A stretch of 64,000 bases of DNA from positions 186,001 through 250,000 of the forward strand of contig NZ_JAHKQJ010000007.1 in assembly GCF_018861045.1 (NCBI RefSeq), in the 5' to 3' direction. Position 1 is the first letter of the stretch. Each line of letters begins with the position of its first letter. The notes under the pieces are model-generated. The model was not told where the DNA came from. It saw nothing but the letters and a program-made list of their open reading frames with translations, and did not search any database. The position numbers and the translations under genes were made by a program. This DNA is from Octadecabacter sp. B2R22 (GTDB lineage Bacteria > Pseudomonadota > Alphaproteobacteria > Rhodobacterales > Rhodobacteraceae). Below are positions 44,541 through 53,789 of the stretch, piece by piece.

Positions 44541-45314
44541 CTAAGTCAGCACCGCAACGAGCGTCATCAGCGCTGCAATTTCTGTGATCTGTTGCGTCGC
44601 GCCAAGGACATCACCTGTTTGACCACCGACTTTGGCGCGTGCAATTTGCGCACAAACCAGTGTCGCCAGCAGGGTCACGATCAGAACCCATAGCGCTGCA
44701 AGCTGCAAAAGAATGATGGCAGCAAACCCTGCAATCCCCAAGGCCACCCAAGCTGTAGCGGGCTGCGGGCGACCCACAGAGTGGCTCAGCCCTTCGGTCC
44801 GCGCATGGGGCAGGTAGGCCATCATCGGCACCATCGCCGCACGGCTCAGCATCGCAACACAGATCAGCGCTAGCCAAAATGGGGTCACAAGCAGGAGAGC
44901 AACCGCCTGCCAACGCAGGCCAAGGCCGAGCACCAGAGCAATGACACCATAAACGCCCGTGTGGCTGTCTTGCATGATCTTAAGACGATTGATCCTGTCC
45001 CAGCCTCCCCAGAACCCATCTGCGCAGTCGGCCAACCCGTCTTCGTGCATCCCGCCCGTAGTGATGGCCAATGATGCAACGATCAGCCCCGCCGCCAGCG
45101 AAACCGGTAGCCCCAACCAAAGAGCAATTTGCCCAACGCAACACGCGATCACGCCGATGGCCAAGCCCGCGATGGGATAGGCCCAAGCGGCGGCCCCCCC
45201 GCGAGATGTCGCTAGCTCGGTGTTCACCGGAACGGGTAGGCGGCTTAACAATCCCAAGGCTGCGAACATATCACCAGCCGAGAAAAGGGGTGTTGTGTCG
45301 TCCTTAGGTGTCAT
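44541..45314 (-). CDS. cobS: Adenosylcobinamide-GDP ribazoletransferase
   Basis: 257 residues from ATG 45314 (MTPKDDTTPLFSAGDMF). Multi-helix membrane protein with family motifs LLSRLPVPV, GGMHEDGLADCADGFWGG and RIARAKVGGQTGDVLGA. Joins adenosylcobinamide-GDP and alpha-ribazole in the last steps of B12 synthesis. Divergent from cobT, whose product feeds the same step; only 75 bases lie between. Confidence 0.95.
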   Translation of the reverse strand: MTPKDDTTPLFSAGDMFAALGLLSRLPVPVNTELATSRGGAAAWAYPIAGLAIGVIACCVGQIALWLGLPVSLAAGLIVASLAITTGGMHEDGLADCADGFWGGWDRINRLKIMQDSHTGVYGVIALVLGLGLRWQAVALLLVTPFWLALICVAMLSRAAMVPMMAYLPHARTEGLSHSVGRPQPATAWVALGIAGFAAIILLQLAALWVLIVTLLATLVCAQIARAKVGGQTGDVLGATQQITEIAALMTLVAVLT

Positions 45315-45389
45315 CGGGCCGTTTCCTGTCTGGTCATTTCCGTTCCATTGGGTAGAGAGTGAGGCACAAATTTGCAATGAGGCCACGCC

Positions 45390-46400
45390 ATGACCGCACC
45401 GTTCACCACACTTTCCGAATTCCGCGCCACGTTAGAGGCAGCGACAGGCCCAAATATGGCATCAATTGCAGGGGCAAAGGACCGCAACAACCAGCTGACC
45501 AAACCTCCGGGTGCGTTGGGCCGTTTGGAAGAGCTTGCGATTTGGTATGCGGGCTGGCGTGATACGGACCGCCCCAGCATCGAGGCACCCCAGATTGTGA
45601 TCTTTGCAGGTAACCACGGTGTTTGCGCACAGGGCGTTTCTGCGTTTCCACCGGAAGTGACTGTGCAGATGGTGGCAAATTTTGAACATGGCGGGGCCGC
45701 GATCAATCAGTTGGCAAAGGCCAATGGCGCAAAAATGGATGTTCATGCGCTGGAGCTGGAAACGCCGACTAAAGATTTCACAGTTGAGGCCGCAATGAGC
45801 GAAGCCGAGGTAATTGCCGCACTAACTACTGGGTGGAATGCCGTTGATCCAACCGCGGATCTTTTCGTGACAGGTGAAATGGGCATCGGCAACACGACGT
45901 CGGCCGCGGCTGTCGCTGCGGCTGTTTTGGGCGGCACAGCGCAAGACTGGGTCGGGCGCGGGACGGGCGTTGATGATGATGGGTTGGCTCGAAAAGTAGA
46001 TGTTGTTGATCGCGGACTTGCTTTGCATGACACAAGTGATCCGCTTGAGGCCCTGCGCTGCCTTGGTGGGCGTGAATTGGCGGCAATGGCTGGCGCAATT
46101 GCCGCGGCACGTCATCACCGCATTCCAGTGATCTTGGATGGTTTCATTTGTTCAGCCGCGGCCGCCACTTTGGAAAAGGCCGTTGAAGGGTCTTTGGATC
46201 ACACCGTTGCGGGCCATCTGAGCGCAGAGGGCGCACATGGCCGTCTTTTGGATGCTTTGGGCAAACCGCCAATCCTGTCTATGGGGCTGCGTTTGGGCGA
46301 AGGGTCCGGTGGGGCTTTGGCGATTGGCGTTCTTAAATCCGCCATCGCCTGCCATTCCGGCATGGCAACATTTTCTGAAGCAGGCGTCGCGGCAGGTTAG
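45390..46400 (+). CDS. cobT: Nicotinate-nucleotide:dimethylbenzimidazole phosphoribosyltransferase
   Basis: 336 residues. Typical segments: [45 protein letters not shown], and the catalytic-Glu region EGSGGALA near the C-terminus. Makes alpha-ribazole phosphate for the lower ligand of B12. Its stop overlaps the convergent antiporter stop by three bases. Confidence 0.96.
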   Translation: MTAPFTTLSEFRATLEAATGPNMASIAGAKDRNNQLTKPPGALGRLEELAIWYAGWRDTDRPSIEAPQIVIFAGNHGVCAQGVSAFPPEVTVQMVANFEHGGAAINQLAKANGAKMDVHALELETPTKDFTVEAAMSEAEVIAALTTGWNAVDPTADLFVTGEMGIGNTTSAAAVAAAVLGGTAQDWVGRGTGVDDDGLARKVDVVDRGLALHDTSDPLEALRCLGGRELAAMAGAIAAARHHRIPVILDGFICSAAAATLEKAVEGSLDHTVAGHLSAEGAHGRLLDALGKPPILSMGLRLGEGSGGALAIGVLKSAIACHSGMATFSEAGVAAG

Positions 46401-48304
46401 TCTTGATTGGGCCGCTTCGCGCGGCCACCGAGACGGCTTTGATTGCGCTCTGTTTCATCCAAAGCCTGCGCCAATTGCGTTTCTAGATCGCGGTTGGCGG
46501 CCTTTGCGCGTTCGACATAGGCTTTGTTCTGCGCAATTGGGGTGTCTGGGTCCCAGACCTCTGCAAGGTCACGCAGGGTGGCGCGGTCATGGTGATAGAA
46601 CGCCATCTCGGCCTCTGAAGCCTCGTAATCTGACAGCCCTAGATTTTCCAGAACATAGCGGCCCGCCCGCAATGACCCGTCAAACAATTCGCGCACGATA
46701 TCGTTCGCGCCCGCCGCATAGAGTTCGTAGACGTGAACACGGTCACGTGCCCGTGCCACAATGTGCAGGTCGGGATAGTGTGTGCGGGCATATTTCACGA
46801 GGTTCACCGCCGAAGCTTTGCCATCCAGAGCGACCACAAGGACTGATGCCTGATCAATTCCTGCTGCATGCAGTATGTCAGGGCGGGTGGGATCCCCAAA
46901 GAACCCTTTGAACCCGAACGTGCGCATCAATTGCACCGTATTCAGATCGCTATCGAGCACCACAGTGCTGTAACCGCTGGCTTGCACAAGGCGGTTCACA
47001 ACTTGTCCGAAACGCCCGATGCCTGCGATGATGACTCGCCCTTTTTCGTCAATATCGTCTTCTTCGTGCGGTTCCTTGGCATCCGATCCCATGCGGTGGG
47101 ACAGGCGGTCATAGGCAATAAACAACAACGGGGTAATCAACATGGACAGTGCGACGACCAGCAGCAATTCTGCACTGAGCGCCGCTCCGATGACGTTTTG
47201 CTGCTCTGAAAACGCCAGCAACACGAAACCGAATTCACCAGCTTGCGCGAGGCCAAGTGTGAACAGCCAACGGGCGCGACCGCGTAAATCAAAGATCCGC
47301 GCCAGCAGATAAAGCACAGCCCCTTTGGCCAGCATCATCGCGATTGTTATGCCGAAAATACGAACCGGTGCGGCGAAAAGGGTGCCGAAATCGATCCCAG
47401 CCCCAACCGTGATAAAGAACAACCCAAGGAGCAATCCCTTAAAGGGGGCAAGGTCACTTTCTAACTCATGTCGGAATTCCGAGTTCGCAAGAACCACGCC
47501 AGCCAGAAACGTACCCAAGGCGGCCGACAACCCGACAAGGCTCATCAATGCCGCAATCGACACCACCATAAGCAGGGCCAACGCGGTGTACATTTCACGC
47601 AGGCGCGCGTGGTGGATGTAGCGAAACAAGGGGCGGGTCAGGAAGATCCCCACGAGGATGACTGACGCAACCGCTGCAATGGTCACAAGCGTCACCCCCC
47701 ATGCAGGGAGACCGTCAACAAGGCTGATTGTGTGATGTGCAGCGTCGTCTACGTCGCTGCCAAGAGCCATAGAACCGTCGTCTTGCATTACAACCGGCGA
47801 ACGCAACGCCAAAAGAGGCAACAACGCCAACATGGGGATAACGGCAATGTCTTGGGTCAGCAGAACCGAGAACGTATTCCGCCCGCCGCTCGTTTGCATA
47901 AGGCCTTTTTCATCAAGGGTTTGCAGAACGATCGCCGTCGAGGACAACGCAAAGATCATGCCAATGGCGAGTGCTGTTTGCCACGCTTGCCCTAAGGCCA
48001 TGAACCCCACCATCAGCAACAACGTCGTTAGGCCGATTTGGAGGCCGCCAAGCCCGATCAGACGGTGCCGCATCCCCCAAAGGGCGCGTGGGTCCAGTTC
48101 CAATCCAATCAGGAACAACATCATAACGACGCCGAATTCTGCAACATGTTGAAGCTCTGCGGCTTCCGCCCCTAACAAGGGACCAATAGCGACCCCCGCA
48201 AGCAGGTAGCCAAGCACCGATCCAAGGCCAAGCCGCGCGGCCATCGGCACGGCAACCACAGCTGCCCCCAAGAGCAATGTCGCGAGAATGAGCGTGTCTT
48301 GCAT
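46397..48304 (-). CDS. CPA2-family cation/proton antiporter (KefB/KefC-like)
   Basis: 635 residues from ATG 48304 ([13 protein letters not shown]). About twelve helices in residues 1-390, then a TrkA-N Rossmann domain with [14 protein letters not shown] and [12 protein letters not shown], and a charged C-terminal helix. Kef proteins export potassium in response to glutathione adducts; the soluble KefF/KefG partner is not adjacent. Starts 41 bases after the stop of the large gene upstream. Confidence 0.88.
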   Translation of the reverse strand: MQDTLILATLLLGAAVVAVPMAARLGLGSVLGYLLAGVAIGPLLGAEAAELQHVAEFGVVMMLFLIGLELDPRALWGMRHRLIGLGGLQIGLTTLLLMVGFMALGQAWQTALAIGMIFALSSTAIVLQTLDEKGLMQTSGGRNTFSVLLTQDIAVIPMLALLPLLALRSPVVMQDDGSMALGSDVDDAAHHTISLVDGLPAWGVTLVTIAAVASVILVGIFLTRPLFRYIHHARLREMYTALALLMVVSIAALMSLVGLSAALGTFLAGVVLANSEFRHELESDLAPFKGLLLGLFFITVGAGIDFGTLFAAPVRIFGITIAMMLAKGAVLYLLARIFDLRGRARWLFTLGLAQAGEFGFVLLAFSEQQNVIGAALSAELLLVVALSMLITPLLFIAYDRLSHRMGSDAKEPHEEDDIDEKGRVIIAGIGRFGQVVNRLVQASGYSTVVLDSDLNTVQLMRTFGFKGFFGDPTRPDILHAAGIDQASVLVVALDGKASAVNLVKYARTHYPDLHIVARARDRVHVYELYAAGANDIVRELFDGSLRAGRYVLENLGLSDYEASEAEMAFYHHDRATLRDLAEVWDPDTPIAQNKAYVERAKAANRDLETQLAQALDETERNQSRLGGRAKRPNQD

Positions 48305-48344
48305 CGGTATCCTGTCCGCCCATAGGCGGGGTAAATATGAAAGC

Positions 48345-51300
48345 TTAGCCGCCAACCTCAAGAGTGATGGCACGGCCCCGTTTTGTATAACTCAGAGCGC
48401 TGGCACTGATCGCAGTCACCCGACCGCTATCAAGACGATCCCCGACCGTGACCCGCACATAGCGGCCGTTGGCCAGGCGCACCAGGGCGCGCCGATCGCT
48501 TGAGCCACCGTAGATGCCAATGAGGTTCACTTCACGTAGGTTGATGGCGTTTTCCAGCGTTGCGTTCTGCGCCACGGAACCGGACGTCGGCCCGCTTGGC
48601 GCAACCGCAGCGGCGCGTGGCACGGCGGCGACTTGGGTTGCCGCGCGTTCTTGAGCGGCAGCCGCACGTTCAACGATGCGGGCCATGTTGCGCGGGCGGG
48701 TGTCAGGACGTTCACTTACGGCAACCGCTTGGGATGTCGCGTTGATGATCGGATCCGGACGGTTTGCGGCGGCTTGCACAGCGGCGGCAATCTCAGGCGA
48801 GATTTGCAGGCCAGCGGGGTCCTCAGGAACGACGGCAACTTCGGGTTCTGGCGCGGCGGGAGTTTCGGGATCAGGTTGTGGCTCGGGAGCTAGACCAGTA
48901 GGGCGGGTGCGGGGCCTGAATGCAGACGCCTGCGCCGTGGTGAGTTCTCCAAGCACAGGAGCGTTGGCGACTGCAGCGGCGGCTTGTGTCACAGCCGCGG
49001 GGCGCACAAGCGGGCGTGGCGTGTCGGCCGTTGGCGTTTGGGCCGTGCCGGTCGAAAGGGCTGCAGCAACCTCACTGGAGAGTGTTTCAACAGCGGCGTC
49101 AATTTGTGGGGCTGTTGTGCCAGGGCGTGCGGGTGGAAGAATCGGTGGCGCACCGGCGATAACATTCAACCCCTCGGGTTGCGGCGAGGTCAGTTCGGTT
49201 TCTGGCGCGGTCGCAACCGGCGTTTCAGGTTCAACTGGCGTGACGGGCGTCGCCGTGGGGGCAACCGTCCCGGGCCGGATCGGCGGTAGAACTGTTGGTG
49301 TACCGGCCAGCACCAAAAGACCGTCTGTTGCAACGAGAGGCCCTGTGCCATCTTCAACAGCGGCAACCGTGGGCGCGGGCGCTGGGGCCGTGGTCCCCGT
49401 GCGAACTGGCGGTTCGATGACGGGACGGCCATTGATGATTACGACGCCGTCCGGCGCGTCTTCGACAGGTTCGGCTGTGTCAGGAATGACTGCAGCGAGT
49501 TGATCTTGTGGAGTAATCTCAGGGGCAACAGTGCCAGGGCGTGTTGGCGGGTTCAGGGCTGGGCGGCCTGCAATCACGACGATCCCGTCAGGTGTAGCAC
49601 TGCCTTCAGGCGTTGCGACAACAACGCCGTCAGCGCCAAAGTTAAAGGTTTCGTCTGGGGCCGGTGGGTCAATCGGTGTCGCGATCAAAGCGTCGCCTGC
49701 CACGCTGCTGGCACTGGCCAGGGGGCTGGGCGGAACACGTGGAACCGCCTGCGACGCTGTACCAACCGCCATCGCGTCGATGCTGGTTGTACGGGGGGTA
49801 AGTGGAATGCGAGGGGCCCTTTGCCATACGCCGGTCGCGGCGTAGATGCGTGTTGCTTCTTCTGGGGAAAGGACCTGTCCTCCAGAAGGGGGTGTCGGTG
49901 TGGCCAAAGCGTCAGGCGCATTGACCGCGGCGTCGGCGTCGTCTGGCTGCAGCGCGGCCACCTCCGAAGCCGACGGGTCAACGGTGTCAGGATCGGCTGC
50001 GATCTGGGTATCGGAGCTGCCAAAGCCAAACCAACCTGCGATGCCGTCTTCTGACATCGCCGCGAATGCCGCAAACGCCAGCAAGAAAAGCAGTAGAACA
50101 GCTGTCAGGATCAATCCCAAGAACCGAGGCTTGCCGCCAACAACGGGCTTGGGCTTGGGCTGCTTGCGTGCTCCAAACACTGTAAGACGGGATTTCTCTT
50201 CTGGAGCGGCTTCTTTTGGTTCCGGCGCTTGGGCCTTTGCATCGGCGCGGGCCATGCGGCGGCTGGCAAACATGCCACCCACGGTGCTTCCAACGGCGGC
50301 GGCCGCGCCAAGTGCTGCCGCAGCAGCGCCTTTGCCGTCTGAGGGTTCCGTCACTTCGTCTTCAACGTGATCGGGTTCAACCATCAAGGACGCAGACGCG
50401 ACAGCGGCGTCTACGGGCAGGGCGGTAGAGGATTCGCCTGTGATTGCGGGGGCCGTTTCCGGCTCGGGCACGTTGGCCGACAAAGTGGGTGTTGGCGCCT
50501 GCACGGGGGGCATTGTTTCATCACGGGCCGGTGCGGACACGGGCGGCATTGCGTCTGTGCCTTTGCCTGTTGGAACCGCAAGAGGCGGCGGGGCCGTGCG
50601 GCTGAATACCGGTTCCGTGCGCTGGGGCGCGGCAGGTGCTTCGGTGGCAGACTGTGGCGCGGGGTGACCATCGTTGCGATCTGCGCGAAGGCGCGATGCG
50701 AACACGGGCGCTTCTTCGGGGATTTCCTCGGGCGTGTCCTCAGTGATCTCTTGAGTTATTTCCTCTTGAGCCTCGTCTGAAACGGCTTCGACGTTCTCCG
50801 CGATTTCGTCGACCAAAACTTCAGGTGTTTCAGCCTCTGCTTCGGGTGCCTCAACCTCGGGCGCCGCTTCAGGCTCAGGATCAGCGGGCGTTTGATCTTC
50901 GAAAATGTCGTGGACGGGTTCCTCTGGCTCTGGCTCTTCAAGTACAGGTTCTGCGACGTCGACTGTTTCGGTATCTGCCGCGTCCTCGATGAGGGTTTCA
51001 ACTTCGGGCTGTTCATCCTCGACGGGGACGTCTTCATCACCTGCTTCAACTTCAGACGTTTCGGGTGCGGCAGTGGCCGCGATGACCACATCCGACTGAC
51101 CCGTTACGATGACCGGCTCTGCATCTCGCTCTGCTGTATTGCCCTCGGTCGCGCCAAAAAACGCTTCGCCCACGTATGTGAACGGTTCGGGTACTGCGGC
51201 AAAACCAACGGGGTTAAACCCGTGTTCGCTCGCAAACTGCTGGGCTTCGCTTAGGGTGTCCTTGGCGACGGCCGCGACATAAGTGCGGCCCCCACCTTTG

Positions 51301-51605
51301 ACGTAGTCAAAGGACAGGTCCTCAACCGCGTAAGGGGTGGCACCGTCCAAGGCCGCCCAAACATCGGCCTCCTCTGCGCGGGTGGTGTCCAGCGCGAGGT
51401 ATTTGATTTGGTCGTTTGGAATCAAAAGTTTGGTTGAGATTCCTGAGGGTTCAAGCGTCTCGGCGGCATCGCGTAGGTTCGACAAAGCGCCAGTCAGGTC
51501 AGGGTTGTCCAACGCCACCTGACCGACCAAATGCCAACCATCCGCAACGCGGTGCATGAGGCGCAAACCATCAAACGACAAAGACAGTGCAAAATTCGTT
51601 TTCAT
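48345..51605 (-). CDS. Large inner-membrane protein with PilM/GspL-like N-terminus and PilP/GspC-like C-terminus
   Basis: 1086 residues. Residues 1-150 read like a PilM/GspL actin-like domain (KLLIPNDQIKYLAL; WAALDGATPYAVEDL; AAVAKDTLSEAQQFASEHGF). Residues 150-480 are acidic, Pro/Glu/Ala-rich. One helix at 495-517 (FLGLILTAVLLLFLLAFAAF). After it, Pro/Thr-rich sequence with four degenerate repeats at about 671-830, and a final 65-residue domain (NLIGIYGGSSDRRALVRLANG; GDRLDSGRVTAISASALSY) like the PilP/GspC HR fold. Topology: N-terminus in cytoplasm, C-terminus in periplasm. Function unknown; the domain similarities are by eye. Confidence 0.72.
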   Translation of the reverse strand: MKTNFALSLSFDGLRLMHRVADGWHLVGQVALDNPDLTGALSNLRDAAETLEPSGISTKLLIPNDQIKYLALDTTRAEEADVWAALDGATPYAVEDLSFDYVKGGGRTYVAAVAKDTLSEAQQFASEHGFNPVGFAAVPEPFTYVGEAFFGATEGNTAERDAEPVIVTGQSDVVIAATAAPETSEVEAGDEDVPVEDEQPEVETLIEDAADTETVDVAEPVLEEPEPEEPVHDIFEDQTPADPEPEAAPEVEAPEAEAETPEVLVDEIAENVEAVSDEAQEEITQEITEDTPEEIPEEAPVFASRLRADRNDGHPAPQSATEAPAAPQRTEPVFSRTAPPPLAVPTGKGTDAMPPVSAPARDETMPPVQAPTPTLSANVPEPETAPAITGESSTALPVDAAVASASLMVEPDHVEDEVTEPSDGKGAAAAALGAAAAVGSTVGGMFASRRMARADAKAQAPEPKEAAPEEKSRLTVFGARKQPKPKPVVGGKPRFLGLILTAVLLLFLLAFAAFAAMSEDGIAGWFGFGSSDTQIAADPDTVDPSASEVAALQPDDADAAVNAPDALATPTPPSGGQVLSPEEATRIYAATGVWQRAPRIPLTPRTTSIDAMAVGTASQAVPRVPPSPLASASSVAGDALIATPIDPPAPDETFNFGADGVVVATPEGSATPDGIVVIAGRPALNPPTRPGTVAPEITPQDQLAAVIPDTAEPVEDAPDGVVIINGRPVIEPPVRTGTTAPAPAPTVAAVEDGTGPLVATDGLLVLAGTPTVLPPIRPGTVAPTATPVTPVEPETPVATAPETELTSPQPEGLNVIAGAPPILPPARPGTTAPQIDAAVETLSSEVAAALSTGTAQTPTADTPRPLVRPAAVTQAAAAVANAPVLGELTTAQASAFRPRTRPTGLAPEPQPDPETPAAPEPEVAVVPEDPAGLQISPEIAAAVQAAANRPDPIINATSQAVAVSERPDTRPRNMARIVERAAAAQERAATQVAAVPRAAAVAPSGPTSGSVAQNATLENAINLREVNLIGIYGGSSDRRALVRLANGRYVRVTVGDRLDSGRVTAISASALSYTKRGRAITLEVGG
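49105..49595 (-). repeat. Four degenerate intragenic repeats, AGxPxxxPPxRPGTxAP
   Basis: Units encode variants of DGxxVIAGxPxxxPPxRPGTxAP: IAGRPALNPPTRPGTVAP, INGRPVIEPPVRTGTTAP, LAGTPTVLPPIRPGTVAP, IAGAPPILPPARPGTTAP. Spacing is about 40-52 residues, in the periplasmic part of the large protein. Confidence 0.9.
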
Positions 51606-51776
51606 CTTCGTGACTTAGCATCCCCAATCGAGGCTGCAAACACCCCTTTTTCTTATAGATTCAAGGTATAGCAAGGAATCGCGCACGCCAAGGTTAAGAA
51701 TCTTGTCTTTCTCCCCAAGGATCGGGGTCTGATATACGTCATACATAGCATCAGTCCTAATTCTCGGAGAAATTTT

Positions 51777-52499
51777 ATGCGTTCAATTATTGCCCTGCTG
51801 CTCGTGGCGGCCACTTTGGCCAGCGCCGCACTTGTCGCCCCTGCGTCAGCGGAAGAAACACCACGTACAATAACCGTAAACGGCAACGGAGAGGTCAGCG
51901 TGGAGCCCGATATGGCAACGATCAACATCGGCGTTCAGACCGAAGCCGAAGACGCCGCAACGGCGCTGGATGGTGCGAGTGGTGCGACGGCCGCTATACT
52001 GGCCACTTTGGACGTTGAGGGGGTTCTGCCTGAAGATATCAGAAGCGGCGCCATCCGTCTTAACCCGCGCTATAGCCAGAGCGTTCTAAGTTCGGGCAAT
52101 CAGATCACGGGGTATCAGGCGGTTAATTCTGTCGAAGTGATCGTGAATGATCTGGATCAGCTTGGTGGGTTGCTGGCGGCAGTGGTCGGGGACGGGGCGA
52201 ACCGGTTGGATGGTGTCCAGTTTGGTCTTCAGGATCCAAGCGAAGCCATGGACGAAGCGCGCCGTCGTGCTGTCGCCGAAGGCGCTCGATTGGCCGCGCT
52301 TTATGCAGGGGCGGCGGGTGTTCCTTTAGGTGATCTTTTGCGTCTGAGCGAAGGTGGTTCAAGCGGCTACAACCCAATGCGCGCTGAACCTGTGATGTTG
52401 GAAATGGCGGCTTCGTCGCCCCAATACGATGTGCCCATCTCGGCTGGAAAGATCGAATTGCGGGCGTCGGTTTCGTTGGTCTATGCGATTGGCGACTAA
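51777..52499 (+). CDS. SIMPL domain (DUF541) periplasmic protein
   Basis: 240 residues. Signal peptide cleaved after APASA (about residue 24). SIMPL family start RTITVNGNGEVSVEPDMATI and later YQAVNSVEVIV, QFGLQDPSEAMDEARRRAV. Function poorly defined (oxidative-stress links in some bacteria). Monogenic, divergent from the large PilM-like gene, terminator directly after. Confidence 0.92.
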   Translation: MRSIIALLLVAATLASAALVAPASAEETPRTITVNGNGEVSVEPDMATINIGVQTEAEDAATALDGASGATAAILATLDVEGVLPEDIRSGAIRLNPRYSQSVLSSGNQITGYQAVNSVEVIVNDLDQLGGLLAAVVGDGANRLDGVQFGLQDPSEAMDEARRRAVAEGARLAALYAGAAGVPLGDLLRLSEGGSSGYNPMRAEPVMLEMAASSPQYDVPISAGKIELRASVSLVYAIGD

Positions 52500-52505
52500 A
52501 GAAAT

Positions 52506-52539
52506 TGGCTTCGCCTTTCTGGGGCGAAGCCATTGTTTT
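52506..52539 (+). terminator. Terminator after SIMPL gene
   Basis: TGGCTTCGCC (52506-52515) pairs with GGCGAAGCCA (52523-52532), followed by TTGTTTT. Confidence 0.9.
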
Positions 52540-52561
52540 GTAATGCGGATTTGTGGTGCGA

Positions 52562-53671
52562 CTACATCTTTGGAAAGTAGTCCTCGCACGTACCTTCGCG
52601 GTAGACATCCGCTGTGCAGCAATGCAACCCGCCACCAAAGGCATAAGCATCGCGCAGGTCAACTTCGACCACTTCCATACCAAGTTTATCCATCTGTTCC
52701 GCCTGATAAACCTCTGATTTTTCGACACAAACTGTCTTTGGGTCTAGAACCAGAACATTCATCGACAGCCACGTTGAAGAATAACAAAGCGGCGGCGGCG
52801 TGTTGTGGGACGGCTGGGCCGCATCGACGATTTCCCAGTCGTTGTCTTCAAACATTTTGCGTTGATCGGCTGGCAAGCGGCGCTGCGGGTTGTTCAAGAT
52901 CAGACCGGGGCGCAGGGGCGTGAACGTCGCATCAATGTGAATCGGATAAGGATCACCGGGGAAGTTCACGGTGTGGACGCGGTGATCGGGGAAGTGGCGG
53001 CGCAGCCATTCGATGCCCTTAAGGTTCGTTGTGAACCCGTGTTGCACCACCAAATCACGGCCAAACCGCAGCACGTCGGCAGCATCAAAAAGCGGTTCTT
53101 CTTCGGTGGTGACAAAGAACTTTTCAGCCGCCCACTGCAAGCGCTTTGCATCGCCAATCTTCTCGGACAGATAATCAGGGTGATAATCCGCATCCGTCAG
53201 GCGTGGTTTGGGCGCAGATTCGTGGCGGAAATTCGGGTCCTCATCGAAATACTGCTGCATCAACGGGCGGTAGTTGAGATATTCAAACCAGCGGCAGCGA
53301 TAGGACATCGTCGCCTCAAGCATCTCTGATCCGACTGTCAGCAAGACATCCCGTGGTGGCATGCAGCCAAATTGGCTATCGGTATGAAAATCCGGCGTTG
53401 TGGCGGGCAGGGAATGGTCGATGGACGTCGGGCGATCCACGCGAACGCCACGCTTTTCCAACATGGATGCAAAGTTATCCAGCAGTTCATTGGCGCGGTC
53501 GATGGTTTCTTGCGGGCGGCGGCCCCATTGGCCGCGCATGTCGCTGTCCTCGGGGACTTTCGCATCCAGTGCGGGTTCCTCTGGCGGGATGTGGCAATCA
53601 TCTGCACGGCCAACAATCACGTGGCGAAGCGGGTCCCATTCGTTCCAGCTGTTAACGACAGTTTTTTGCAT
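52562..53671 (-). CDS. Amidinotransferase family protein (glycine amidinotransferase-like)
   Basis: 369 residues from ATG 53671; AAGGGG lies 6 bases upstream, and an ATG directly before (53674) is equally possible. Pentein fold: VNSWNEWDPLRHVIVGRAD start, DAADVLRFGRDLVVQ, HIDATFTPLRPGLIL (catalytic His) and GGGLHCCTADV with nucleophile C351 as in the FHCxTxD motif of arginine:glycine amidinotransferase. Transfers the guanidino group of arginine to an amine; the acceptor is not known. Arginine deiminase is less likely given the N-terminal segment. Monogenic. Confidence 0.87.
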   Translation of the reverse strand: MQKTVVNSWNEWDPLRHVIVGRADDCHIPPEEPALDAKVPEDSDMRGQWGRRPQETIDRANELLDNFASMLEKRGVRVDRPTSIDHSLPATTPDFHTDSQFGCMPPRDVLLTVGSEMLEATMSYRCRWFEYLNYRPLMQQYFDEDPNFRHESAPKPRLTDADYHPDYLSEKIGDAKRLQWAAEKFFVTTEEEPLFDAADVLRFGRDLVVQHGFTTNLKGIEWLRRHFPDHRVHTVNFPGDPYPIHIDATFTPLRPGLILNNPQRRLPADQRKMFEDNDWEIVDAAQPSHNTPPPLCYSSTWLSMNVLVLDPKTVCVEKSEVYQAEQMDKLGMEVVEVDLRDAYAFGGGLHCCTADVYREGTCEDYFPKM

Positions 53672-53740
53672 CATGATCCCCTTCAATGCCAATTCTTGAA
53701 CATTGGTAGGGAGGTTTATTTGACCGCACAAGACATAAGA

Positions 53741-53766
53741 AAAGGGCCCCGATTAAGGGGCCCTTT
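53741..53766 (-). terminator. Terminator after metY
   Basis: AAAGGGCCCC / GGGGCCCTTT perfect 10-base arms with loop GATTAA; followed on the minus strand by TCTTATG. Confidence 0.9.
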
Positions 53767-53789
53767 GCAATGATGTAAACGATTAAGGT

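Noticed and set aside
48676-49503. Gly/Ser/Ala-rich plus-strand frame inside the large PilM-like gene
   Set aside because: Antisense of proline/threonine-rich repeats; low complexity explains the missing stops.
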